The notes under the pieces are model-generated. The model saw only the letters and a list, made by a program, of their open reading frames with translations. It was not told where the DNA came from and made no database searches. Position numbers and translations under genes: made by a program. A stretch of DNA of 64,000 nucleotides from Isoetes taiwanensis (lineage: Eukaryota > Streptophyta > Lycopodiopsida > Isoetales > Isoetaceae). Below are positions 37,960-49,300 of the stretch, in pieces (position 1 is the first letter of the stretch; every line of letters begins with the position of its first letter). The stretch is from NCBI GenBank assembly GCA_021234155.1, contig JAJEKV010000001.1, forward strand, positions 1,115,927 through 1,179,926, written 5' to 3'.

Positions 37960-38120
37960 GAGTCACCCCCCGTGTGAATATGCGCCCAAACCAAAGGGGG
38001 TTTTAGGGGAATTCTAATTTAAAGGTTCTGAATGTAATGGTTTGTGTTAAATAATGTTAACGTAGTTATGCGTTGGTGGTTATATTTAAAAAATAAAATT
38101 AGACCCTTTGGGTCCTAACA
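37960..38120 (+). repeat. Dispersed repeat family R1
   Basis: gagtcacccc-cgtgtgaatatg followed by 'cccaaaccaaagggggtttt'. It is the duplicate of 11536-11700. Confidence 0.6.
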
Positions 38121-38785
38121 AAAGCAAACATGGTAAGCTTTAAAAATTTAGTCATAACATCATTTAAAACAATAGTTCTTCATTGTTTGATGAAGAATTC
38201 ATGTACATGCATGCAATGGCAACTGACCTTTCTCCGTCCTTCACATATATCGTATAAAACATAATAAGTATACATTTAGAATAGATAATGGTATTATTAT
38301 TATATTCCAACCAAAAAAACACAAGCTTAGAGCGGGTTCACATGCAACAGTGGTCGGAGAGGGGCCCTGTTATACCCTTTGCATATTGGTGATGATCGGC
38401 GATGGTGGGCATATACATGACGGTGAAGGCCGCGATGGTGCATGTGAATCCAGCCTTAACAACGAATGAAGTGGAGATGTTTTATCACTGAGGATTTCCA
38501 CATGAAAGTCATCTCACTTATTGGATCTGATGAATAAAAATGTGAAGAGAGGTTGCAAGACAATACTTGATATTTTAGGAAGTCAATGCTTGGAGAAGAA
38601 GAGATTTAATATTTGTGCGCTCCCTATGCCAAAGGACATCATGATATCAACATTTCATACAAATAACTAAGAACATCATGAAATCACTATTTCATACAGA
38701 TAACTTGCAGATAAATGGCAAGCATACCTGGAATGCAATCAGGAATTTGGTGCCCATGCGTTGGTGTTGAACTATGTCATCAATG

Positions 38786-39403
38786 CAAGAAACTGGCTTA
38801 ATCCTTGACAGAAACAACAAATATGGAACCCCTTTCAATGTTTAGAGTGTTGTTGGCAATGCGCTTATAGCTCAAAGATAACCTTGCACTTGTTTTCTTT
38901 CTGAAATTTGTAAATAAGAACAAAGACACTAGTTGCATGAATGCTTCAACAGCCACAAATAGGTTATCATGGTTTGTACTACACCAAGACTTACGAAGGC
39001 AAATGCAAAAATCCCTGCTATGATTGCCAAAATCACAGAATTCCAACTACAATAAGATATAGAGATATGTCAACACATTTGCAGAGCAAGTTTAGAAAGG
39101 ACCAACATACGAAGACACGTTTTTTCTGCTCTTGTAAGCTGTTTGTATATGCTGTGTATGTTAAATTCATGTGCATGTTCAATTCGTGCTTCAATGCTTC
39201 TGCAACAACACCCTTTGATGGAGGAAGCAACTAAATCAGCGATTCACCGCAATACCAAATCTTCCAGCTAGAAAAGCCAGAGCTGCAGTGCAGCCAACAT
39301 AAAAAAAATTAAGCATGCTCTTTTTAGATTCGGTAGCAGATATATTATGCATTTATGCACATCTCATGCAAAATTAGAGAGTCTTGGGAACCTGTATCTC
39401 TTT
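38786..39403 (-). pseudogene. Exon-like fragments, possible membrane protein, unrecognised
   Basis: On the minus strand 39298-39245 reads VGCTAALAFLAGRFGIA and ends at a plausible donor (GCG/GTGAAT). About 200 bp further on, 39050-39000 reads WNSVILAIIAGIFAFAF and ends at a strong donor (TTC/GTAAGT). Both are hydrophobic, as in membrane spans, and both sit between acceptor-like and donor-like sites. This is the pattern of two short exons of a multi-exon gene, or a captured fragment of one. The 39046-38798 open frame is in a different frame and is probably incidental. No family is recognised. Confidence 0.3.
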
Positions 39404-40140
39404 CCTTAACACACTGCCCCTCAAGTTCATTAGAGGTAATTTGAGATCTCCTTTTGTCCCCATAAGAATCCTCCAATAGAATGAGTACTCTACATCAAAC
39501 TGCAATTAATGCAGCATTAACAACTTCATTGTTGTTGTTTTTTCCCTATAACTTTTGATCTACTCATGAAAATGCTGCGGCGTTTGGTGCATTAGATGCA
39601 GAATGAAAAGATCTTTCAAGTGATATATGGTTATGACATATTTCAATACAAGCCATATGTGTAAATCTTAAAAATATGGTTTTTTGCTCTTTTCTTATAT
39701 ATTTACATCCCAAAAGATATAACAATGGGTTGTCATTAGAAAGATCTTGAGGAGACGAATCCATTGCCACAAATAGTATTCGAATCGGAGTTTTTGATCA
39801 AAAGTTATAGTAGAAAATGACACCGCAAAAGTTAGTTAGAACTGCATTAATTACTACCGCCACATATCTTTGGAATAAAATGCACGGAGCTCTTCTCTTA
39901 TTGGACGCTTTTAAAAAGCTGATGTGGCTTTTTAAGCATCCCTTAATGGGACAAAATGAGATCTCAAATTACCTCTAATGTATAGTGATCCAACGGCTCA
40001 GATCAATCTTGATCAGTGTGTTACTGGAGCTATAACACACTACAACTCCATAACACCCTAGGATGTTATGAAATGGACGGATCCAGATCGATTTTGATAA
40101 TGATCGGATGGCCCAAAACTCTCGGGGCAGTGTGTTAAGG
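39404..40140. mobile_element. Small TIR element with 17-bp perfect ends
   Basis: CCTTAACACACTGCCCC (39404-39420) is exactly inverted at 40124-40140. A second inverted pair lies inside: 'agaggtaatttgagatctcc' around 39432-39451 against 39953-39977 ('gagatctcaaattacctcta'). A further 'cagtgtgtta' lies at about 40013. It therefore looks like one MITE-like element nested in or extended by another. No clear target-site duplication outside the 17-bp ends is seen; TTAA inside the repeat could serve as one. There is no coding. Confidence 0.6.
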
Positions 40141-40142
40141 GC

Positions 40143-40285
40143 GATAACGCCCTGGCCCTCGGGTGTTACTTCAAAAAAAATTTTCGGGCCATCAAAATCT
40201 AAGTGCGCTTACGCGCACACCCACCGCCATTTTGATGGCCCTCAAATTTTTTTTTTCAGTAACACCCTCGGCCCAGGGCGTTATC
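40143..40285. repeat. Foldback element / long hairpin
   Basis: The arms 40143-40198 and 40229-40285 are inverted copies of each other: 'gataacgccctgg', 'gggtgttac', a run of A or T, then 'gggccatcaaaat'. They are separated by 30 bases rich in CpG ('gtgcgcttacgcgcac', itself a short palindrome). It could be a MITE or foldback transposon. As RNA it would form a near-complete hairpin of about 56 bp. Confidence 0.8.
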
Positions 40286-40289
40286 TACT

Positions 40290-40690
40290 CCATATCTCTG
40301 CCAACAAGACTTGCAACACCATATTCTATGAAGTCTGTTCTGTCCATTCTTGCAAACCTTTACTCTGTATTCACTCACGGAGGCAAAACGGACGAATTTG
40401 GCTATGATGGCAGTAGTCTCACGACTTCCATATGTGAGACAAGCCACTTCTCCAATGAAGATTCTCTGAATTTTCCTGTTCATCACCTTTCCTAGTATCC
40501 TTTCTGGACTTTCAAAATGTATAACTAGCTCATCGGCTTTCTTCTGCAGCAGAGTTACGGATTTTAGTACAGTCTTAACTGCATCTTGCTCGTAAGCCAA
40601 TTGAAGCCTGGCCTGAAGAGTGCCGCAATCTACATCAACTTTCCATTTTGTCTGATGTATCAGCTTTACCTTCAATCTACATAATAGGTC
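40290..40690 (-). pseudogene. Coding-like fragment, unrecognised
   Basis: An open minus-strand frame (40675-40256) includes DCGTLQARLQLAYEQDAVKT, LLQKKADELVIHFESPERIL and IFIGEVACLTYGSRETTAII. It meets a strong splice donor (CTCC/GTGAGT) at about 40378. Beyond this a different frame reads RMDRTDFIEYGVASLVGRDM up to the foldback element. Codon-like composition argues for real exons or a captured piece, but I cannot name a family. It may belong with the exon-like pieces at 38.9-39.3 kb on the same strand, with the inverted-repeat elements inserted between. Confidence 0.35.
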
Positions 40691-42860
40691 TAAGATCCTC
40701 GCACTTTCCGTTTCGTCTGCTCTACCAACTGTACCTTACAATCCGCTTAACAGGTCTAAGATCCTCGATTGCCTTTATCATGCAAAGAAATATAAATCTG
40801 TAGATGGTTACATATCTAGCATCACGAAGCTGGAGCTCTGGACAGGGTCGACAGGCTGTGTCGCCATAGCTGGAACCTTGCAGAGTTCTGATCTTAGGAT
40901 TCGACCGAACAATTTTTTTTTAAAGAATTGGGCTATGAATATCTAGCATAAAACACTAAAATAATTTGAAACCCTAAATGGACATCCCCATGGCTCTAAA
41001 ATTTGAGAGAGCACAACTACAGGATTGCATTTCTTATTCAAAATCAACGACTCAAAAATACTGCACTCTTAAAATACTATTTAATACACCTGCGTGAATA
41101 CAACAACAAAATCATAGAAAAACTATATGAAAAAGCATATAAAACTATCTGTTATTATGCTAGATATTCCTCTGTTAGTTGTGCTACATATTCTAAACGA
41201 GGGCTGCCACAGTCGTCAGATCTGTCGATCCTATGGCTCAAACCATATCATGGAGCCTCTGGGCACCTCTTATTTCGCTTATGGTCATTTGTGATGGGGC
41301 GCACCTATGATTTTGAAATGTCAAATACGAGTTTGCCTAAGGTTTTGATGTAATATGGAGCCTCTATACAGCTTTGCCTAAGGTTTTGGAATATGAAATG
41401 CGGGGGTCGAACCTCTATCAAAATAACGCAATATCCTAATAAGCCTACTTTAACCAATCTAACCAGTCAACCCATTCAATTATTTTAGGGATTAAGGCTA
41501 TGGCTTTAGGAACTATATATCTATATCAAATCCCCCTAGAACCCCCTGTTATTGTGCTATATATTCCCTTTATCATTCAACAGATTCTTGAAAAGAAGCA
41601 ACAGAATAACTATTAATCAAGTAAAAGCAATAATTAATAAGAAGTATTTTATACCTAAATCCATGCCATATTCTTAAATATTCAAGCTACATTCTTGCTG
41701 ATTTTCAAGCTTTTGAACTGGTAGATAGAATGAGGTAAACCACAAAGGCCTCTCTCACTTCCAATAATGGAATAAATAACTAAGGCCTACATGGAGCTTA
41801 TTCTGTCTGTACAACATTATAGATTCACAAATACTAGATAGTGAAGATCAAAGCTAGCCCAATGCACAAAGCTTCGGCACCTAATCCATGGATAGATTTA
41901 TAAAGCTTTCGCAAAATTCCAAAGCATATCATCACTGGACCTTAAAATTTATTGCCGCGAAGTCACAAGTTCAGGTATGACCAATTGGTCCTGTAATAGA
42001 GACTTTAAACCTACCATATGTACTAGATAATCACATGCAAAGCAGCCCCTAGCATAAGGTATTGTGGCTATAGTGGACTGGCTTCCATGTGATACGTAGA
42101 ATACTTATGATGTGATAGTGAATAGATTGACGTCCTTCAATAAAAAAAATCGCTGGATTTCATAAACTAAAGCCATGTGAAGTAGATCTACAACAATGCA
42201 AAATGCCCTAGGTTTGAGGCCTATTAAAACTGGCACTGTTGAAATAGATATCCACATTGAAATGTAATAAAGTAAACCAATTTGCAATTGCCCATACATG
42301 TACACTTCCAATTTTCTTTATGTATCAAAATTGTGCAGTGGACGCTGCAAGAAGTGCCAAGCATAGTTAAAGAACCATAGCAAGACAACAATTGCTGCTG
42401 CTGATGCTATTACTTTATTGATTCTAATAGCCTAAGAGCACGCTTCAATAATCCACACTTTTATAACCTATATGCATAAGGGTTTCTACCTTTACGTGTA
42501 TAATACATGAAGAAAATAAAACATACCAAAGCTAGGTCTTCGCGTTTCATAAGAAGTCTGTTCTTTGAAGTTTTACTCGAGGACCTGATATTAACAGGAC
42601 GGATGCTGCACTTCTGCTTCACACACTTGATATCTGGTAGCTAAGAACGACCCTCATTTACATCCTAGGGGGTGCACCTAACGTAAAGTCTATATGGCAT
42701 GTGCATGCATACGGTTAAGAGAAATTATCCCTTACACAAAAATTTCGTAAAACAATATATCTCATATTTCATATACCCCTACCATATTTCTTATATATAT
42801 ATACAAGTGTCTGTAATATGAAGGACTGTACGAATTGACCCTTCAAAACACACCTAGCAT
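40691..42860. other. Intergenic sequence, no gene recognised
   Basis: Short incidental frames only. Local near-repeats include 'tgcctaaggttttg' (twice, about 41334 and 41374) and 'atggagcctct' (three times, 41250-41370). Nothing else could be supported. Confidence 0.4.
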
Positions 42861-43280
42861 GAAAGATTTCCTTAGATTCATAAGATTCTCTAGAGATCCC
42901 CTAGGTATTCAAAGATTGTCCTAAGATTCCTCTAGATATGTAGATTCTTCTAGATTCCCTTAGATTTTATGAAGATTCCCCTAGATTCTCAAAGATTTAT
43001 GAAAACTCCCATAAACTCTTAACAAAGATTCTTTTGAGATTCCCCTATATTCCTATAGATTATCCCAAGATTCCTCTTCATAGTCCAAGATTCTATCTAG
43101 ATTTTCTTAGATTTATTAACATTAAGATTTCCTTAGATTCTGAGATATTCTCTTGATACTCCCATACATTGCTTAAGATTCTCATGAGATTCCTCTAGAT
43201 TCCTTAAAATTCTATAACCATTACCCTAGATTCTTCAAAATTCTACGGATATTCCCTAGATTCTTCCTAGATTTCCCTAT
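42861..43280. repeat. Degenerate AGATTC minisatellite, block 1
   Basis: More than 20 occurrences of 'agattc' or 'agatt' spaced about 10-20 bp apart, with linkers such as 'ccctt', 'ctctag', 'cctag' and 'tcaa'. An example is 'agattcccctagattctcaa'. No strict period, so it is an eroded short-unit array. Same family as 45511-46480. Confidence 0.8.
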
Positions 43281-43790
43281 TTGTTATGTTGCTTCTTATT
43301 TACGCTTTTTGATTTAGCATGTGAACGGTTTAGTCACATCTTTGTCAATGCATAAGTAGTGCTTATCAAATACAAAATTACCCGATGTTATTCATGACCA
43401 TGGGGGCGAGATTAGTCACGTGGTGTAAATGGCCAAGCAAAGGCTTATCAAATACAAAGCACCTAATGCTATTCATTACCATGCGACAAGAAAAAGTTGT
43501 TGAAGCCTAAGTTGCCAAGAAAATGCTTGAGAAAGAAATAGAAGAGCTGAAGTTTGTATTTGCATACCCAATTCTGCCATGGCGGGGAACATAGTTCTTC
43601 AGCCAGGAGATTTAGGGCATTTTTAATGGCTATGCTCTTCTCCCCAACCTTCCAAGGCATATTTGTTATGTTGCTTTTTGATTCAGCGTGTAAACCAGTT
43701 AAGTCACATGCTATCAATGGCCATGCAGTGCTTATCAAATACAAAATCACCTGATGTTATCCATGATCATGGGAACATAGTTTAAGTCTA
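43278..43790. repeat. Direct repeat, ~120-bp unit, three partial copies
   Basis: The blocks 'tttgttatgttgctt', then '(ca)gtgcttatcaaatacaaaa' and 'gatgttatycatgaycatgg' occur at 43278-43405 and 43659-43775. A third partial match ('ggcttatcaaatacaaa', 'ctattcattaccatgcgac') lies at 43441-43490. No gene is recognised in or around it. Confidence 0.7.
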
Positions 43791-44515
43791 TTCTTCAGCT
43801 AGGTGATTTACGACATTTTTAAGGTCTTTACTTTGGCAACTGCAATATTCAAGATGCAGATATTTCTCATGGATATTCATTCCATGGTATTCCTAGGTAT
43901 TAATGCCACAATTTGCTTGCATTGTTGTAGTGTGTCGTTTAATTATTGAAATGGTCCTCCTCAATATGTACTTTTGAAAATTGGATAAGCAAATCGTTTG
44001 ACAAGCTACAGGAAGATTGTGTGCTTTGATTGCTGTGCTTTGATTGTTGTGCTATCCTATACAAGCTCATCTTACATATGGACAAGGGCATTTACCCAGA
44101 CCAATGTCCTTTTGTAACTCCACCTTAGTTGAGTAATTGTTGAATGTACACGCTCTTGACTTATGCCCAATCAACACGTTCCTAACTACGTTGACATGTT
44201 CTTAACTATGTATAGCAAAGATTGATCCTTAATTGAAATGAAGAAGAATGAGCTCCAATTCACCAGAGCACACATGCACACGAGAACATCAAAATGAACA
44301 ACTTTGTATTATCTGGGTTCTTGATTGCATGTTCTGCCACTCTACCATGTTCACATAGTAAATAATGGCATTGCCACATCAAACAAAGTGGTCTGCTTCA
44401 CCCAATGGTTTGGGGAACTTAGAATAGTGTTTAATTTATAGACCTACTTATATAGACAACAAACTGCGTAGAATGTACTATTCAGTTTAAATGCATGATA
44501 TTGTCGAGTGTGAAC
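43791..44515. other. Intergenic sequence, no gene recognised
   Basis: AT-rich. It includes a short direct repeat 'gctttgattg(ct/tt)tgtgc' at about 44020-44050. No coding evidence. Confidence 0.4.
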
Positions 44516-44740
44516 AGTGACTTGGTTCTATCATTAATGGGTTTCCAACTTTGCCTAGGTAAACAAGGCAAAAAAAGTTTGGACCGTAATTATTCAAATG
44601 TAAGGCAATTTGGTTCTATCATTAACATGATTCCAACTTTGGCTGAGTAAACAAGGCCATAAAAATTTGGACTATAATATCCAAATGTAAGGCTAGAAAA
44701 GTTAAGACCATAATATTCAAATGTAAGGCGACTAAAGTGA
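44516..44740. repeat. Tandem repeat, ~87-bp unit x 2.5
   Basis: The unit contains 'ttggttctatcattaa', 'ttccaactttg', 'gtaaacaaggc' and 'caaatgtaagg'. Two full units and a 3' partial one are present. Confidence 0.75.
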
Positions 44741-45256
44741 TACCATAATAGTAGCAGCACTAGGACAATGACATTATTAATGTTCAACTTCATAACAATC
44801 CGACAATATTCACATACTAAATTTTGAATTAATATTTTGACATTAGTGTTTCACCACAACATTTTGAGCATGTAGCTATGATCTTTATTTATACTGAGGA
44901 TGATAACTCCAGTTCATCATTTACAATGTCCCACCTCATGCCCGGCCTCACAAAGAGTAATAGACTTTGACTATAGCCTCACCTTAAAACCTGCTCAGAT
45001 GAACACTCTACTCCCACTCAAGTTTCCTATAAACAAGCACCGTGTTGTTCTATTCAAAGCTATCAGAGATACCGATGCAGCATTATCTAACATGAAGAAG
45101 CTAAGTTGCTTTTAAATGTTGTTAAATCTTTAGATATTTTCGTTATAATAAAAGGTTACAAATATTGGATTATTACTGCACACATTTCCCATTGCGGTCA
45201 AAAGATGTGCATACTTCCAACTTATGCCCAAAGAACGTTGGCAATCAAGTATTAGT
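44741..45256. other. Intergenic sequence, no gene recognised
   Basis: It contains a 71-codon open frame at 44900-45115 (plus) without recognisable domain. Its last third (KHRVVLFKAIRDTDAALSNM) is mildly protein-like. Not supported further. Confidence 0.3.
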
Positions 45257-45510
45257 TTGATATAAAAACTTAATGGCTAGGATTTATCCTCACCTTTTAA
45301 TCTAACTGGCTAAGATATGCTGCACCAAATCCGCTTTAAGGGACCTTCCTTGCGACTTTTTAAAAATTCAAGGGCTAGGATTTCTCTTTCCCTTTTTAAT
45401 CCAACGGTCTAAGGATGTGGTGCATGCCCCCCATGCATGCCCATACATGCCCTCATCAAAATCCAAAGGCTTGGATGTGCCACCTCACCAACTTTTTATT
45501 CACGGGCGCC
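45257..45510. repeat. Direct repeat flanking the AGATTC block (left copy)
   Basis: From 'ttgatataaaaacttaatgg' through 'ggctaagatatgctgcacca' and 'gatgtggtgcatgcc' to 'cctcaccaactttttattca'. It matches 46735-46953 with a 35-base difference in the 'catgccc' region. The two copies bracket the larger minisatellite. Confidence 0.85.
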
Positions 45511-46480
45511 CCTAGATTTTTAAAGATCTTATGAACATTCCTTTAGATTCCCCTAGATTTCTAAAGACTCTCTTCAGATTCCCTAGATTCCCCTACATTC
45601 CCAAAGATTATCCCATGATTCGTTTAGATTTTCCAAGATTCTATGTAGATTCTCCAAGATTCTATTAGATAATATGAAGATTCTCTTAGATTCTTCAAGA
45701 TTCCACATGATCCACTAGATTCTCAAAGATTCTAGAAAGATTCTCTCGATTCCATTAGATCTCCAAAGATTTTCTTAAGATTCCTCTACATTCACTAAGA
45801 TCTTATAAAGATTTTGCTAGATTCTCCAAGCTTGCATGAAGAGTCCCCTAGATTCTCAAAGCTTTATGAAGATTCCCTTAGATTTCCCTAGATTCCCATA
45901 GATTTTGAAGGATTGTCTTGAGATTCCCATAGATTCCCTCAGACTTTGATGAGATTCCTCTAGATTCTCAAAGATTATCCCAAGATTCATATAGATTCCC
46001 CAAGATTCTATGTAGACCTCCTAGATTCTTATAGATTCTATGAAGATTCTTCTAGATCCCCTTGGCCTTCCCTTAGATTCCTTATTCTACAAAGATTCCC
46101 CTACATTCTTATGATTTTACAAAGATTCTCTAAAATTCCATCAAGATTACCCTAGATACTCAAAGATCTTAGGAGGATTCCTTTTGATTCCCCTAGATTT
46201 CTCAAGATTCTCTTGAGATTCCCATAGATTCCTTAAGATTCTTTTTTTCAGATTCCTTTAGATTCTCCATCCTAGGAAGATTCCTCTAGATTCTCCAAGA
46301 TTCCTCTAGATTCTCTAAGTGTTTATGAAGATTCTGGTAGATTCCCATAGATTCCCTTTAGATTCCCTAAGATTCTCTTGAAATTCCTCTAGATTCTCTT
46401 AAGATCCTCTGAAGATTCCCTAGATTGTTATAATTCGCGTGAGATTCGGCCAAAATTCTAAGATTAGAGAAGATTCTTAA
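45511..46480. repeat. Degenerate AGATTC minisatellite, block 2 (~1 kb)
   Basis: About 60 or more occurrences of 'agattc'-like words over roughly 970 bp. Recurrent phrases include 'agattcccctagattctc', 'aaagattctatgaag' and 'ccctagattc'. It ends into 'gagaagattcttaaaattgacc'. There are no open frames of note. Confidence 0.85.
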
Positions 46481-46734
46481 AATTGACCACATTGATCGCA
46501 GAATCGCAATGAAACGATGCCAAAACACCACTCATTAGAAAGCAGTCGATGAGAGGAATCTAAAGACATAGGTTCCATCTTCATCCGACCCCTCTATTGC
46601 AAGTTATGTGCCTTTGAAGGCGGTTTAAGAAAAGGAAGCTTCCTTGAAAGTCGACTTATAAATGCTTTGCCACTTCAACACCTTCTTATTAATAAGAGTG
46701 CCACCTCACCTTCTTTAAAATAAAAAATTGTAAT
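46481..46734. other. Intervening sequence
   Basis: Lies between the minisatellite and the right flanking repeat. No feature recognised. Confidence 0.3.
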
Positions 46735-46953
46735 TTGATATAAAAACTTAATGGCTAGGATTTATCCTCACTTTTTAATCTAACGGCTAAGATATGCTGC
46801 ACCAAATCCACTTTAAGGGATCTTCCTTACAGGAATCAAGGGCTAGGATTTCTCTTTTCCTTTTGATCCAACGGTCTAGGGATGTGGTGCATGCCCCCAT
46901 CTAAATCGAAAGGCTTCAGATGTGCCACCTCACCAACTTTTTATTCAAGCGCC
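46735..46953. repeat. Direct repeat flanking the AGATTC block (right copy)
   Basis: See 45257-45510. This copy is shorter, lacking the 'catgcatgcccatacatgcc' insertion. Confidence 0.85.
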
Positions 46954-47945
46954 AAGATCAAAGGTTTATATATAATGTGCTATTTTGTAACCAGTCCCAT
47001 GAGTTTCTATCAGTTATATATCTCATTTATATCTATACAATTGTATATTTTGCCCCTTATAATGAGATTTTCGTGTCATCGCGGTGGGCCGCCCGGACTC
47101 GAGATCGACGGCCGGATGGTGCCACCTCAAAACACCCCAAGCATCCCCTTGTTGTTAGAGATTGAGGTGTCGCCCGCCACTTTGACCGGCCGAACGCGGC
47201 GAGATCGACAAGGGGATAGAGCCATCTCGCGGATGCCTCAAGCGTGCCCTTTATTTAGGGCTTTTCATCTAGGCCATTGGATTTAGAAGATTGATCTTGT
47301 CCATTCATACAAAGGTCATTGAAATTAAATATCATCTTAAGATGGCGCCACCTTATATGTTGTATTGTTTTTTCCTAGTTTTTTTTTTTTTTTTTTTAAC
47401 GCGGCGTTGCCATACTTCAATTTTTCTTTGGCGTGTCTCAAAAGCTAATGATAAGCTAATGACACATTTACTGATTTGCTTGGGTCGTGGCAAAAAGAAA
47501 AAGAAAAAAAGAAAAAGGGGGTAAGTGGAATTTTTTAGTATCGGACGATTCGGTCCGGATACTGCGACAAAGCTCTAAGGGTTCCCTTTACGCTCGCAAA
47601 GCAGCAATAAAGGAATTCAGAGAGAACCGGCTTTCTCTTTGCTTTTTGGATTTCCGGCTTCAACTCCATGGATGCCTTTGTGGCAAAATTGAGTTTGCAA
47701 ATATTTTGCTACGCAAAGAACTTTTGGAATTTGCATGGCAGTGGTGTATTGACGTATTCACTTTAACAGAGGTTTTAAAAATTTTGTTGGACGAAATGTA
47801 GATCATCATGTAAATTGTTGGTGGCAAATCTACGGGCAGATCACCCCGACAAAGGCAAAATGGGCGCAGAGTTCGCGACCAAATGAATTTTTGATCCAAA
47901 CATCGAAGGCCCACCTACTCAGTGAATATCTCTGCAAATACCCCC
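46954..47945. other. Mixed sequence, no gene recognised
   Basis: It has a GC-rich segment (47080-47270), a T tract (47381-47397) and an open frame at 47487-47801 (104 codons) starting with a Lys/Arg/Glu-rich leader from a GAAA-rich tract. Several frames are open because of low complexity. I cannot support a gene. Confidence 0.3.
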
Positions 47946-47949
47946 GATG

Positions 47950-49300
47950 GCAAAATGGGGCATGACTAAGTTATTCATATAACTTAGCTAACCTTAGGTT
48001 AAAACCATTTCCACATGGCCTTAACCTATTGGGCACTCGCCACGCGGAAGCACCTTATTGGAGCCACGTGGCAGTCACATCAACCCTAAATGGCCAAACC
48101 CTAACCCTAGGCCATTTTTCTGGCTCCAAGAGTTTGGGAACCCTATTCGTGCTCGAAACTCCGTTTTGAGAACCGTCTGCTGTGGCACAACATAGCACAG
48201 CAGCCCCCAGAGCGTGAGCGCATTAGTAGGAGTGGAAGCTACTTCGACCCCTTGAAGACCATGGAGACATCGGGAGCAGGAGGGCGTTCCTCAGGCGCAT
48301 GTGTTTGGGTTAGAGTTCTTCGTAGGTCATCTGAAAGTAGGACTCTAGATGAGATAGAATTTTGTATCTCTAGTAGAGCCTTCCTAGAACCCTTAGTCTA
48401 GATCTTGAACCCTAATCAATGAACCGCAACTGTATGTTAGATATATATGATTAGGTTTAAATGTTATTCTCATAATTATCATGTTATGTGGATATGTGAT
48501 GTTGGTTGATCATGTTTACTCCTCTTGTATTAGGAAGGGGGGTAGAGACCTAGTAGCCATTACTTAGTGATGCTCCTAGTTTAGACCCCTTAGTTCCTAT
48601 TATATGCGGCTTGTGCATAGGAACCCAATGGGCTATGGGGGCTATGATGTGACTATGGGGCTAGAGGCAAAGTGGAGGGAGGTCCCTGCTGAGTGCGGCT
48701 ACTGGGGACCCATAGCGGGCTAGGCCTATAGCCGGTCACTTCGAGTGGGCCGAGTATGGGTCCGACACCTCCTGGGGCAATGGTGTCGCCCTGCCTCTCA
48801 AGAGTTGGAGGTGTCGGCCTGACTCTTATTTTGGGGGGTTCAATCGGGTAAGAATCATGTGTCGCCATGATTCGAATCGTGTGTCGCCATGATTCTCTAG
48901 CCACCCGTGGAGCCTCTAGACCCTGGGAAGGGAGATGCAACCTTTCCTGCCTCATCGGACTGGGGAGATGCAACCCGGAGTAGTCTCGATGGGGATACCA
49001 TGACATTGCGTATTTGGCAGGCTATAGTCGTGCTAGAGCCCGATTTAGCGGATGGAGTGGTCAACCCTAGCCATTGTCTATAGCCAGCCCCGCCATTGTT
49101 ATGCCTCGATCCGATCTACCTTGTAGCCTAGCCGTCAGTCTACCTCCCCATGAGTCTGAACCTTGGGTAGGAGCTCTCAAGTTTTATGGCGTATGTTTAT
49201 CTCTATTGTATCTATGGATGTATGGATGCGCTACCCTTCGAGGTAGTTCAGTGTATTGTTGTTGTTAGTGCTGACATTGTTATGTTTCCGCTGTTATAGG
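47950..49300 (+). mobile_element. Solo LTR-like repeat, related to the 18.6-kb LTR
   Basis: Block order parallels the LTR at 18587-19794: 'aaccctaa..', then 'aggaaggggggtagagacct', 'gtgatgctcctagtt', '(g)tgcataggaacccaatgg', 'gggtccgacacc', 'ggagatgcaacc', '(g)ccttgggtaggagct' and finally 'tgttatgtttccgctgtta'. The likely start is near 'tgactaagttattcatataa', which contains the palindrome ctaagtta..taacttag. Divergence from the other LTRs is large, so it is a different subfamily. No internal region is seen on either side. Boundaries and duplication of the target are not resolved. Confidence 0.55.

Larger units (their letters stand above)
25916..38785. repeat. Large direct duplication, copy 2
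   Basis: Begins where the window-start sequence 'tttgttataacgtgttgcaa' recurs and ends near 38785, where the match to 12345 stops. It is about 12.87 kb against 12.35 kb for copy 1. The difference is spread over many small indels and a longer, diverged stretch at 32850-33330. The nested element order is identical to copy 1. The true left limit may lie further left but cannot be tested. Confidence 0.9.

Noticed and set aside
1-38785. The two big direct repeats as LTRs of one giant retrotransposon
   Set aside because: They contain complete nested elements and a smaller true LTR with its PBS between them. There are no TG..CA ends or PBS at the repeat edges.
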